From Bin55 sp963667455 (GTDB lineage Bacteria > Pseudomonadota > Gammaproteobacteria > Pseudomonadales > Azotimanducaceae): a stretch of DNA of 64,000 nt. The notes below the pieces were generated by a model. It was not told the DNA's origin, did not search any database, and worked only from the letters and a program-made list of their open reading frames with translations. A program made the position numbers and the translations under genes. Below are positions 26,291-34,281 of this stretch, in pieces (position 1 is the stretch's first letter; each line of letters opens with the position of its first letter). The stretch lies in contig CAXXFR010000029.1 in NCBI GenBank assembly GCA_963667455.2, positions 434,001-498,000 on the forward strand, given 5' to 3'.

Positions 26291-27214
26291 TTGCGCTTCG
26301 TGAGTACATGTCTCCTCGTCTCCATCTGTGTGGGGTCGGCAGAAGCGCAACAACCCCAACCCAAGTACTGTGGAGATGAAGGAGTCTGGGTTCAGACTCT
26401 AGGTTCGGGAGATCTCGACCTCGACAACGACCGAGGGGCGGAGAGCTACGTCGTATGGTTGGATCAACGTGCTTTGCTACTAGTCAATGCGGGATCGGGA
26501 ACAGCAGTTCGATTCGATCAAAGCAATGCGAACTTTGCTGACCTACAAGCCATCGTTCTGACTCAAACTTCGGTGAACCAAACAGCCGATATTCCAGCAC
26601 TACTTGCCGGGTCTCGAAGAGCGTATCGAGAGGAACCGCTAACCATTTTGGGTCCGACCGGAGATGAGACTTGGTTGGCGACATCGACCTTCATCGATCG
26701 ATTGTTGAGTGAGGATGGTCCGTTTCCCCACCTTGCCCCCTTGTTGACAATACGTAGCCCGAACGGCTATCAGATTCGGACTCGAGATGTGACGGCGATT
26801 GGCTCGAGGCGTTGGTCAGAATTCGGTTCGCAAGACATGATGCTCTCCGCAATTCCAGTCAAACACGGAGACATCCCAACGTTGGCCTGGCGAATTGACA
26901 TTGGACCCAATTCCATAGTGTTCGCTTTGGGTATGAACAATCAGAAGGACACTCTGACCAAGTTTGCCAAAGAAGCTGACGCAATCGTGTTTTCTCACGC
27001 ACTTCCTGTGGGAACGGTTGGTACTCCTCGGGACAAGTACTTGATTCCACGCGAAATTGGCCGTATAGCCTCATCGGCGGATGCGCGATTCATCATCATG
27101 GGAGGACGCAGTTGGCGTACATTAGGTCGAGAAGCACGGACTGTCGATGAAGTCGAGACGCACTATGACGGAACTATAATCTTCCCTGAAGACCTCGAAT
27201 GCTGGGGTCTTTAG
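26291..27214 (+). CDS. Exported metallo-beta-lactamase-fold protein lacking the metal motif
   Basis: About 308 residues. I favour the TTG at 26291, which has AGGA seven bases upstream and gives a clean signal peptide (RFVSTCLLVSICVGSAEA, then QQ); a GTG at 26264 overlapping nadE would spoil it. The body follows exported MBL-fold hydrolases: the LGSGDLDLDNDRGAESYVVW start, a VNAGSGT turn, AIVLTQTSVNQTADIPALL, VKHGDIPTLAWRID and VFALGMNN. The second of these normally reads THxHxDH, but here every ligand is replaced (Q, S, N, Q), and the usual GDT is GMN. It therefore looks like a non-metal or inactive relative. It may be co-transcribed with nadE. Confidence 0.8.
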   Translation: MRFVSTCLLVSICVGSAEAQQPQPKYCGDEGVWVQTLGSGDLDLDNDRGAESYVVWLDQRALLLVNAGSGTAVRFDQSNANFADLQAIVLTQTSVNQTADIPALLAGSRRAYREEPLTILGPTGDETWLATSTFIDRLLSEDGPFPHLAPLLTIRSPNGYQIRTRDVTAIGSRRWSEFGSQDMMLSAIPVKHGDIPTLAWRIDIGPNSIVFALGMNNQKDTLTKFAKEADAIVFSHALPVGTVGTPRDKYLIPREIGRIASSADARFIIMGGRSWRTLGREARTVDEVETHYDGTIIFPEDLECWGL

Positions 27215-27249
27215 GTCCAGATGTGTGAAGTAACTCTAGGAGAATTCAG

Positions 27250-27357
27250 TTGGGCAAGGGAGATCTCCGTACTCGACGAGGAAAAATCGTTCGAGGAACT
27301 AACGGAAATAGTCGTCCGAGAAAACGCGACACCAAGAAAAAGAAGGAATCCAAGTAA
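27250..27357 (+). CDS. Small ribosomal subunit protein bTHX-like (35 residues)
   Basis: A TTG start seven bases after AGGAG opens a 35-codon gene encoding a very basic peptide that begins MGKGDLRTRRGKIVRG and ends RKRDTKKKKESK. The MGKGD-x-x-x-RRGKI start, the central N/S-G-N-S-RPRK stretch and the small size match the 30S protein THX family, which sits on top of the 30S head. It stands alone between the MBL-fold gene and a convergent hypothetical gene. It is easily missed because of its size and TTG start. Confidence 0.85.
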   Translation: MGKGDLRTRRGKIVRGTNGNSRPRKRDTKKKKESK

Positions 27358-27446
27358 CAATTCACTTCGAGGCTCTACTGTTCTCTCGGTGTAGTTGCGA
27401 CTTCCTTTCAGAAAAGGATTTGTTAGCGGAAAACGCCAGACGTTAG

Positions 27447-27474
27447 GTGCCGTTACTTATTCATTCAACGGCAC
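27447..27474. terminator. Stem-loop in the gap after the bTHX gene
   Basis: GTGCCGTT pairs perfectly with AACGGCAC around a 12-base AT-rich loop, 90 bases beyond the bTHX stop. It lacks a long T-run on either strand. It may be a terminator, or part of a structured RNA together with the hairpin 20 bases further on. Confidence 0.35.
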
Positions 27475-27494
27475 ATCGAAGAATGCAAAAGAAC

Positions 27495-27520
27495 TCCAGC
27501 CCATGCTAGCACAGGCTGGA
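27495..27520. terminator. Second stem-loop between convergent genes
   Basis: TCCAGCC pairs with GGCTGGA around a 12-base loop. On the minus strand the stem is followed by GTTCTTTT, so it may end the convergent minus-strand gene at 27578; on the plus strand it is followed by TTTC and may serve the bTHX gene. Confidence 0.45.
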
Positions 27521-27577
27521 TTTCAATCTGAGTTCAACAGAAGATCGGCGAACTGATGTGATCGCCCATCTCAGGGG

Positions 27578-27931
27578 CTAGTTGACGAAGTAAGCGCCTT
27601 TATCGCCTCGCCGCAGCACGCCTTCCCTGACTAGTGCTGTCAGCACACCACTAATGGCCTGCTTCTGGCTGTCAGTATGTGCTCCCATTCGGTTGCAGAT
27701 ACCTGCGCGGCGAATACCCGGTTCGGCTCGAACAGAGTCGATAACACCTTCTCGCCTGGCCTCTCCAACTTTCTTGCCACCTCGCTTATGCGATTCGTAT
27801 GCCTGAATTGCGGCGAGCTCATTGTCCAACTCAGAGTCCTGGGTACGGAGTTTCGCAATCTGCGCGCTGATTTCCTGTTTCCTTTGTCCAATGCGCACTC
27901 GTTCGGCTGCAATGTATTCGGAGAAACTCAT
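27578..27931 (-). CDS. Hypothetical protein with coiled-coil and winged-helix-like halves
   Basis: A 117-residue protein. Residues 1-50 are a charged heptad-like helix (RVRIGQRKQEISAQIAKLR and following). Residues 55-117 resemble a small winged helix: a first helix (ARREGVIDSVRAEPG), RRAGICNRMG, a recognition-like helix (SQKQAISGVLTALVREG) and a final hairpin (VLRRGDKGAYFVN). This suggests a dimeric DNA-binding protein, but no named family is recognised. AAGGAATGAAGGA precedes the ATG. It is isolated, with almost 600 non-coding bases upstream. Confidence 0.65.
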   Translation of the reverse strand: MSFSEYIAAERVRIGQRKQEISAQIAKLRTQDSELDNELAAIQAYESHKRGGKKVGEARREGVIDSVRAEPGIRRAGICNRMGAHTDSQKQAISGVLTALVREGVLRRGDKGAYFVN

Positions 27932-28519
27932 TCCTTCATTCCTTTTGATTTTGAGTAGAGGTTGTCGTGGATCTCAAAGGTTCCCGCATGGCACCACCAA
28001 ACTCTTGAATGATCGCGCGTCACACCTCTGATCCACTACTGTATTCTAGCAGACAATTTCCTTCCTCTAAGTCTCGTCGTATATGTGTGCACTTTGAGCC
28101 TCATAGGAAGAAGGGGAGAATCATGTCCCGACACTCATTCCTGTTACTTGAGTGAGCAACAGTCTTTTGCATTAGAAACAGCTACTAACCATTCGCTCTT
28201 CGATTCCCTATTCTCGTACAAAGCGATGCTTGAACCGAGAATTCCGTTACAAGTGCTTGAGCGGCTCGGAACTCTCTCGTACCAGACCCTAGTGACCGAA
28301 TTGCTGATCTCGGCGTTGAGCATTCTGACATCTTCAATATGTTGGGCTTTTCGAACTGAGAACGAGTTCCAAGACCTCAACTCACTTGTACTCTTTGTAT
28401 TGAGTCGCGTATGAGCGGGCATCTCGTACCAATGTCGAGTGTCAATCTCTCGATTCGAGCAACCACCACAGGGTCGGACGTACCATACTGCATTACGGAT
28501 TTTCTTTGGAAGACGGAAA
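27932..28519. other. About 590 bases without a convincing gene
   Basis: Nothing here looks like a real coding region. The longest open frame (28085-28414, plus) starts with GTG, has serine- and leucine-rich low-quality sequence and no ribosome-binding site. No tRNA-like arm, tandem repeat or CRISPR unit was seen. The left part should hold the promoter of the minus-strand winged-helix-like gene, and the right end that of the nitroreductase. A small RNA or a decayed gene remains possible. Confidence 0.5.
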
Positions 28520-29149
28520 ATGAAGCTTGATACACAGATGTGCGACGAACTTCTAGCGACCACACGTGCGGTGCGCAAACGATTGGATCTACAAAGGGCT
28601 GTGCCTCGGAGCATGATCAAGGAATGCATTCAACTCGCGGTTCAGGCACCCACCGGATCGAATTCACAGACTTGGCGTTGGATCGTGGTGGATGACGCAA
28701 CTATCAGACAAGGACTTGCAGACTTGTATCGGCGGCACGCTGAACCTTATCTGACAGGTGCAGTGGCTCATGCGCCAGAGGGTCAAACCAAGCGTGTGTT
28801 CGAATCCGCTCTCTTTCTCATGGAACACCTTCACGAAGTCCCAGTACATGTAGTTCCATGCATTCAGGGTCGGGCTTCAGGAGGAACGATGGCAGCGGGA
28901 TTGTTTGCGTCGATCTATCCGGCAGTGTGGAACTTTCAGCTCGCACTACGAGCTCGGGGTTGTGGATCGTGTCTCACAACTCTGCACTTGGGTTCTGCTG
29001 ACGAAGCAGCGGCTTTGCTGAAGATCCCGGAAAATGTGACTCAAGTCGCGCTACTCCCGGTCGCATGGACTATCGGAACCGACTTCAAACGTGCCTTTCG
29101 ACCTCCAATAGACGACATTACCCATTGGAACAAGTACGATTCGGTCTAA
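28520..29149 (+). CDS. Nitroreductase-family FMN protein
   Basis: A 209-residue protein of the nitroreductase fold, which uses FMN and NAD(P)H to reduce nitro compounds, quinones or flavins. The N-terminal TTRAVRKRLDL and VQAPTGSNSQTWRWIVVDD segments carry the FMN phosphate and ring contacts. The C-terminal ALRARGCGSCLTTLHL and IPENVTQVALLPVAW complete the fold. The ATG at 28520 follows GGAAGACGGAAA; an upstream extension of the frame is not needed. It is a single-gene unit convergent with a small hypothetical gene. The substrate cannot be inferred. Confidence 0.9.
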   Translation: MKLDTQMCDELLATTRAVRKRLDLQRAVPRSMIKECIQLAVQAPTGSNSQTWRWIVVDDATIRQGLADLYRRHAEPYLTGAVAHAPEGQTKRVFESALFLMEHLHEVPVHVVPCIQGRASGGTMAAGLFASIYPAVWNFQLALRARGCGSCLTTLHLGSADEAAALLKIPENVTQVALLPVAWTIGTDFKRAFRPPIDDITHWNKYDSV

Positions 29150-29160
29150 ACGGACAATCT

Positions 29161-29436
29161 CTACGAGGACTGAGCCAACCGTTCGGTCACTCCTTCACTG
29201 ATCCAATCATGGGTCTTAACGAGCGAGTCAATGTCAAAGTCAGACTCGATCAGATCCGCCCTTTCTTGAGAAAGTAGCTCGCGACACACTTGCACGATTG
29301 TCCATTCGTGGGTTACCTTGCCGCCCGATAGGCTCAAGTAGCAACCAGAACTCATCTTGGCATCGACTCTAATATCGACGCTTCCGTCGATCTCAACGCG
29401 GTATGTCTCCGCCCCTATCATGGTTACGCTGATCAT
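29161..29436 (-). CDS. Small hypothetical protein
   Basis: A 91-residue soluble protein starting MISVTMIGAETYRVEIDGS. Its first half is predicted beta-rich, and a helical second half (IVQVCRELLSQERADLIES) carries many acidic residues. There is no signal peptide. It is divergent from the amidase gene and convergent with the nitroreductase. No family is recognised, but the composition is typical of a real gene. Confidence 0.55.
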   Translation of the reverse strand: MISVTMIGAETYRVEIDGSVDIRVDAKMSSGCYLSLSGGKVTHEWTIVQVCRELLSQERADLIESDFDIDSLVKTHDWISEGVTERLAQSS

Positions 29437-29462
29437 TCGCCACCTGTCTCGTTAGCTGTCCA

Positions 29463-30860
29463 ATGACCGACTTGTGCTTGCTTACAGCCCATCAAATGCT
29501 GGAGTTGCTCAAGCAACGCAAAGTTTCATGTCAAGAACTGATTGAAGCACACATCGCAAGAATCGAGAGAATCAATCCTCGAATCAACGCAATCATTACC
29601 ACAACTTTCGACTTTGCCGTTGATTCAGCACGACGACTCGATTCCGAAGGTGTGCGCGAACGCCCTCTCTTCGGGCTTCCCATTGCACACAAGGACTTAG
29701 TCGCAACCAAAGGAATTCGAACCACCTTTGGATTTCCGCCCTACGCCGAATTTGTACCTACTCATGATGCCTTGATCGTCCGGCGCATGAGGGAAGCCGG
29801 CACAGTATTGCTGGGCAAGACCAACGTACCGGAATTTGGGGCAGGTTCGCATACTTTCAATCGAGTATTCGGACCCACCCTAAACCCCTATGACCCAAAA
29901 CGAACAGTAGGAGGAAGCAGCGGAGGCGCGGCAGCGGCACTGTGTTCTCGGATGGTTCCTCTCGCCGATGGAAGTGACACAGGAGGGTCGTTACGAAATC
30001 CTGCTGCGTTTTGTAACGTCGTAGGCTTTCGTCCTTCTCCCGGAAGAGTGCCCTGGGGTCCGAACAACGATCCCTGGACCGAATTGAGTCACCAAGGACC
30101 GATGGCACGAACTGTAAGTGACACCGCTCTGCTCTTCTCAGTTCTTGCGGGTCCGGATCGACACTCAACACGCGTGTTGGAGACTCCTGGAGCAACTTTC
30201 CGCGAACTACACCCGGTGGACTTGAGTGACTTGCGAATCGCCTACTCGCCCGACTTCGGAGGTTTGCCCGTCGAGCAGCCCGTTCGACAAACACTCTCAC
30301 AGTTCGCAACGATTCTCGAAAGATGTGGAGCTACGGTCGAAGAAGCTACCCCTCGGCTCGACGATGCACGCCGGATTTTCAGTGTCCTACGGGGACTGGG
30401 ATTTCGGAAACGATTCAACGAGATGCCCAAGGAACACTTCAATGAACTCAAAGAAACCATCCACTGGAACATTGAAGTCGGAAATGCTCTGACGCTCGAA
30501 GATGTTGAGTGGGCGATTGCCGCACGAACACGGCTCCACTCCCGAGTTGTCGAGTTCTTCGAAACCTACGATGTGTGGATAGGACCCGCTACCCAAGTGA
30601 TGCCGTTTCCTGTAGAAGTCGACTGGGTGCGGGAAGTTGAGGGGCAGAAAATGTCCGATTACATACAGTGGATGGAAGCCTGCAGTTGGATTTCAGTCAC
30701 CGGACTACCCACACTCTCCCTCCCAGCAGGATTTAGCAACGGATTGCCCGTGGGCGTACAGGTCATTGCACCTCCCCGTCGCGACCATTTTCTCTTGAGT
30801 GTTGCCAAGTCGATGGAAGATGCAACTGACTTCCAGTCTCAACTGCCACTGTGTTCTTAG
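29463..30860 (+). CDS. Amidase-signature hydrolase
   Basis: A 465-residue enzyme of the amidase signature family, which hydrolyses amide bonds with a Ser-cisSer-Lys triad. The lysine is K77 (IAHKDLVATKG). The serine-glycine signature follows at 149-155 (VGGSSGG), and the nucleophilic serine is S176 in DGSDTGGSLRNPA. The family ranges from GatA to broad amide and acylamide hydrolases. No gatB or gatC is adjacent and the loop sequences are not GatA-like, so a catabolic or detoxifying amidase is more likely. The start ATG at 29463 is short of a clear ribosome-binding site. Confidence 0.93.
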   Translation: MTDLCLLTAHQMLELLKQRKVSCQELIEAHIARIERINPRINAIITTTFDFAVDSARRLDSEGVRERPLFGLPIAHKDLVATKGIRTTFGFPPYAEFVPTHDALIVRRMREAGTVLLGKTNVPEFGAGSHTFNRVFGPTLNPYDPKRTVGGSSGGAAAALCSRMVPLADGSDTGGSLRNPAAFCNVVGFRPSPGRVPWGPNNDPWTELSHQGPMARTVSDTALLFSVLAGPDRHSTRVLETPGATFRELHPVDLSDLRIAYSPDFGGLPVEQPVRQTLSQFATILERCGATVEEATPRLDDARRIFSVLRGLGFRKRFNEMPKEHFNELKETIHWNIEVGNALTLEDVEWAIAARTRLHSRVVEFFETYDVWIGPATQVMPFPVEVDWVREVEGQKMSDYIQWMEACSWISVTGLPTLSLPAGFSNGLPVGVQVIAPPRRDHFLLSVAKSMEDATDFQSQLPLCS

Positions 30861-31059
30861 GTGGCTGGACTCCAGCGGCCGACCATCCAACAACAGTGAA
30901 CTACTGCCTTTTTGGGCTATAGTTCGCCGGGTTTCTGTAGCATTCTTATTCGGGCAAAGTCTCGATCATCGCCATCCTGTGCTTTTCGCTACAGAGTCCG
31001 CCACAAGCTACTGGTGTGCAAACAGTCGCAATATTGATCCGTAGGAACTGAGATAGAAC

Positions 31060-31581
31060 ATGTGGGCTGCAATCAAATTTGCCGCAGTGGGAGTCAAGTT
31101 TCGATACTCGGCAAGGAAGTCCAAAGATCGTCTCATTGCCGATCTCAAGAAACTATCGCTTCTTCGAGCAGTGAGGCGCAAGACGAACGGAATTGTTGCT
31201 TTCGTTGTCGGAGACAACGTTGTGTTGTTCAAGCTGCGCTTTCCACTCATTCACACCGGTAAGCCCATCTTGTACGTGAAGATCGAGGAGAGCAACAACC
31301 ACTCCGAAGTGAGAGGCATCTTCACGTTTGCTGTGTACGCTCGAGTGATCTTATGGCTCGTCTTGCTGCTGTCGATGGCCTTTCTCGCTATTTCTTCGAT
31401 GCGGTTCATTAGGGGGCTTCAAGGAGATGCAGATGCGCTATTCCTAATCGCAGTGATTCTTCGAATGTTGATTGGGCCGCTAGTCGCTTATGTGACGCTA
31501 ACCTGGTATCGGTGGACCATGCGCCAGTGTGAATCCGATATGTCCGATATTGCGACAGGACTGGAGGAAGCATCGAAGTAA
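31060..31581 (+). CDS. Hypothetical membrane protein
   Basis: A 173-residue protein. A basic N-terminal part (KFRYSARKSKDRLIADLKK) and a small beta-rich segment (IVAFVVGDNVVLFKLRFPL) precede two membrane helices (ARVILWLVLLLSMAFLAISS and FLIAVILRMLIGPLVAYVTL), with an acidic C-terminal tail. GTAGGAACTGAG precedes the ATG. It is convergent with the TonB-like lipoprotein gene. No family is recognised; it resembles small two-helix inner-membrane proteins with a soluble N-terminus. Confidence 0.6.
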   Translation: MWAAIKFAAVGVKFRYSARKSKDRLIADLKKLSLLRAVRRKTNGIVAFVVGDNVVLFKLRFPLIHTGKPILYVKIEESNNHSEVRGIFTFAVYARVILWLVLLLSMAFLAISSMRFIRGLQGDADALFLIAVILRMLIGPLVAYVTLTWYRWTMRQCESDMSDIATGLEEASK

Positions 31582-31599
31582 AGGTGCTTTCCAAACAGT

Positions 31600-31971
31600 C
31601 TAATCCGTCTCTTCGTCGATTAACTGACCTTCCAATTCAAACGTAATCGAACTCTCGACACCTTGTAGTTCCACTGGCTGTCCTTCTTCGTAGGCTGGAC
31701 GAAAAAGCCACGTCTTGACAAAGCGCACGGCCTCTTCATCGAAGACACCAGGGGGCTCTGCCTGCACAACTTCCACATTCGCGACGTTCCCGTCGACCAA
31801 GACATCGTAGGAAACGACAACATAGCCCATAACCCCGGCTTCCTTCGCGGCCGGCGGATATTTGAGGGTTCCGCTCTCGACGAGAGTCATCGGTTGCGAG
31901 ACAAGAGGCTGGCATCCGGTCGCGAGCACGAGACCGACTAGCAGTGTCGAAAGTAGAATGAATCGAGCCAT
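31600..31971 (-). CDS. Lipoprotein with TonB-like C-terminal domain
   Basis: About 123 residues. The ATG at 31971 gives a textbook lipoprotein signal, MARFILLSTLLVGLVLATGC, with the acylated cysteine at position 20 and glutamine at +2, which favours the outer membrane. The rest is a TonB C-terminal fold: YPPAAKEAGVMGYVVVSYDV, the dG-x-V segment VDGNVANVEVVQAEPP, and WLFRPAYEEGQPVELQG. Classic TonB is anchored in the inner membrane by a helix and driven by ExbB/ExbD; neither is encoded nearby. It may instead be a periplasmic adaptor. Confidence 0.85.
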   Translation of the reverse strand: MARFILLSTLLVGLVLATGCQPLVSQPMTLVESGTLKYPPAAKEAGVMGYVVVSYDVLVDGNVANVEVVQAEPPGVFDEEAVRFVKTWLFRPAYEEGQPVELQGVESSITFELEGQLIDEETD

Positions 31972-32003
31972 TGGGCGAATGTTAGCACCAGACCGAAGCC
32001 GCC

Positions 32004-32288
32004 GTGGATCCCGATCGACAACGACAGAAAGTGATGGTGCTCTATCTTGCAAACTCCTCCTTGGATGCGCGAGTCAACGCTTGGGCGGTGTACGACGGCA
32101 CAGGCACAACTCACCCCATGCCGGGAGATTCCGATGAACCACCCTATTCCAATGGACTCGCTGCATTACAAGACGGGTGGCGCCTGATACAAGCTTCTCC
32201 GCTGGTCAACCACGTCAGTGGCGACGAATTCAGAACAGGCTATCTGAAGTACGAGTTCTTTTTCGAGAAAGTCATCAACTGTGATTGA
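32004..32288 (+). CDS. Small conserved-looking hypothetical protein
   Basis: A 94-residue protein with a GTG start at 32004 (or an ATG at 32034). Motifs VLYLANSSLDARVNAWAVYDG and GLAALQDGWRLIQASPL are well structured, suggesting a small globular domain, and I have the impression of a family of uncharacterised short proteins. It overlaps the dioxygenase start by eight bases and is probably translationally coupled to it. The function is unknown. Confidence 0.6.
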   Translation: MDPDRQRQKVMVLYLANSSLDARVNAWAVYDGTGTTHPMPGDSDEPPYSNGLAALQDGWRLIQASPLVNHVSGDEFRTGYLKYEFFFEKVINCD

Positions 32289-33240
32289 AGCCGTCAAGTT
32301 GAGTTCCCCTCAGATTGCGCACTTTGCGGCGAATGGATTCGTTACATTCCCCGGTGTCGTTCCCCATGATGTGAATCAGCAGTTTCTCAATGAGCTACAT
32401 GTTCAAGATCGGCAGGAAGACAGCTCTCCCGAGAATTTGGAACGGCTCAGTCGTGTAGGAGAGTTGCTGGCAAAGAGCGACCTGCAAGCAGTACCGGCCG
32501 GAGCCCCGTTGTTTGAAGCGCTTGCGGAAGGCACGGCGCTAGGCAACATCATTCGCGTTCCCGAAGTTCGAGGTGCAATCGAGAGCTTGGTGGGATCCGA
32601 GTGCGTACTCGACCATCACTTTGTACACGTACTCAACGGTTTGCCAGTCCACCGTGGAAGACAACGCTCGCAAGGATTGCATCAGGATTCGACGATTGAT
32701 CCGCGGGAAAGGGCTTTCGATATCCAAATGTTCTACTTTCCCCACGAAGTAACAGCCGAGATGGGAGGTACTCGCTTCGTACCCGGAACCCATCTGCGAA
32801 TCGTGAGTGAGTCCGCCGTCGCACGCTATCAAAACGTTGCTGGGCAAGTTCACATTCAGTGCCCTGCCGGAACTGTATTCATGATGCACCACGGCATTTG
32901 GCACGGCGGTGGCGTGAATCGCTCCAATATGACACGATTCCTCTACAAGTTGCGATTAAATCCAACCGAGCCGCAAGTCAGACTCTGGGACACCTCCGAT
33001 CTCACCGAGGACGACTTTCGGCAACGGCCTATATTTTTCGTCAAGAAGGGGCGCGATCCCCATTCCATCGCATCAATTTTGACCAGAGGATTACCCTGGT
33101 TCGAAAACGACACCGGTCGCATTGAATTCATTCAACGAATCAAGTTTTGGCGCAACTTGCTCGGCGATCAATCCTTCGATGCCGACTACTGGGTCACGAG
33201 GCTCGAATGCGAACCTCAGTCCGACGAATCCCAAAGGTAG
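32281..33240 (+). CDS. Phytanoyl-CoA dioxygenase (PhyH)-like Fe(II)/2-oxoglutarate oxygenase
   Basis: A 319-residue protein of the PhyH family of non-haem iron, 2-oxoglutarate-dependent oxygenases, which hydroxylate small molecules. It starts with the family's IAHFAANGFVTFPGVVPHD. The metal-binding HxD is probably the H and D of GLHQDSTID (near residue 139), and the distal histidine lies in MMHHGIWHGGGVNRS (near 203), followed by a conserved arginine. The substrate is not evident. It starts with GTG at 32281 and overlaps the preceding small gene. Confidence 0.85.
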   Translation: MIEAVKLSSPQIAHFAANGFVTFPGVVPHDVNQQFLNELHVQDRQEDSSPENLERLSRVGELLAKSDLQAVPAGAPLFEALAEGTALGNIIRVPEVRGAIESLVGSECVLDHHFVHVLNGLPVHRGRQRSQGLHQDSTIDPRERAFDIQMFYFPHEVTAEMGGTRFVPGTHLRIVSESAVARYQNVAGQVHIQCPAGTVFMMHHGIWHGGGVNRSNMTRFLYKLRLNPTEPQVRLWDTSDLTEDDFRQRPIFFVKKGRDPHSIASILTRGLPWFENDTGRIEFIQRIKFWRNLLGDQSFDADYWVTRLECEPQSDESQR

Positions 33241-33255
33241 AAAACAGCGAGCAGG

Positions 33256-34281
33256 TTAGGATGCTGTTACAGACTGTTCAAGCGTCTGCTCGATGGACTC
33301 TCGCAAGAAGCCTTCCAAATTAACCAGTCGTTCCTTGAGTGCGAACTGTCGTTTTGCACGTTGCATATTCTCGCCACGCACCTTCACTTTGAAGTAGCGA
33401 TCACCTTCCAAGTGGTCCGTCAAGTAGCGAATGCCAAGCATGCCGCTCATGTGCGCAGGAGCTGAGACAAAGAGTTCGAGATCCTCGCTGCTACGCACTC
33501 TATAGCGACTGAAGAACCCCTTGCAAAGGCTAAGCAATTTCGTCTTGCTGACTGAAGATGATTCACTGTCGAATACAGACTTGCCGATCACCGAACGCAC
33601 AAGATCTCCGAAATCAATCCGTGGATGTCCCATCATCAAGGTGTCCAGATCCACGATTCGAAGCACTTGAGGACTGTTGTGTCGAAACAAGAGATTGGAC
33701 ATCTTGCAGTCGCCGTGAATGATGTGTCTGCCTAGGCTGAGCCGGGGCGAACTCTCCGAGCTACGCAAGATTTTCTGAATTTCTGGCCGAAACTCGGTGC
33801 CGTCGCCTTGCTCACTCCCATTGTCGGCTTCCCTCCACCGCTTCACGTAGTGGTGGATGTCGTGAAATCCCTCGATAACCGAGTTCAAGGCTACTGTGCA
33901 CTCTTGCAGGCGGGAAAGGAGCGATCCATAGGCTTCTGCAGCAGCCTGGCAGTACTCGCTGGAGAACGAGGGATTGGACTCCGAGTCGTGATAGACGAAA
34001 GCCCTCCACACATCTCCCTGTTCGTCCTCGAAGAAGTCTCTCCCCGCATCCGTTGGCACCATTCTCGGTACCAGATCAAACACGGTGTCGTAGACGGCTC
34101 GATAGTTGCCAATGACTTCACGAGGACAGTGGAACACGTTCTTGTTGATCTTTTGGATCACATACTTTTGATCGACCCTGTATGTGTCGTTGATTCTGCC
34201 CTCGCCAAGCGATGTCCCGGGTCCACGAAGATCCCAACTACTTAGCACGCTATCCGGAATCATTCTCCAATCCGAAAGCAA
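33256..34281 (-). CDS. NahK-like sugar kinase / phosphotransferase (APH fold)
   Basis: A 341-residue kinase of the aminoglycoside-phosphotransferase fold. The catalytic loop IIHGDCKMSNLLF (near 190-205) and the metal site VDLDTLMMGHPRIDFGD (near 215) resemble N-acetylhexosamine 1-kinases more than antibiotic-resistance enzymes. The start may be TTG at 34281 or ATG at 34263; both overlap the end of the GH20 gene, so the two are coupled. With that hexosaminidase upstream, it probably phosphorylates a released N-acetylhexosamine at C1. Confidence 0.8.
   Translation of the reverse strand: MLSDWRMIPDSVLSSWDLRGPGTSLGEGRINDTYRVDQKYVIQKINKNVFHCPREVIGNYRAVYDTVFDLVPRMVPTDAGRDFFEDEQGDVWRAFVYHDSESNPSFSSEYCQAAAEAYGSLLSRLQECTVALNSVIEGFHDIHHYVKRWREADNGSEQGDGTEFRPEIQKILRSSESSPRLSLGRHIIHGDCKMSNLLFRHNSPQVLRIVDLDTLMMGHPRIDFGDLVRSVIGKSVFDSESSSVSKTKLLSLCKGFFSRYRVRSSEDLELFVSAPAHMSGMLGIRYLTDHLEGDRYFKVKVRGENMQRAKRQFALKERLVNLEGFLRESIEQTLEQSVTAS

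Noticed and set aside
28085..28414. 109-codon plus-strand open frame
   Set aside because: GTG start, no ribosome-binding site, low-quality composition and no recognisable motif; treated as non-coding.
29463..30860. GatA subunit of the amidotransferase
   Set aside because: No gatB or gatC is adjacent, and the sequence outside the signature does not look like GatA.
33256..34281. Aminoglycoside-resistance phosphotransferase
   Set aside because: The fold is shared, but the catalytic and metal motifs and the GH20 neighbour fit a sugar kinase better.
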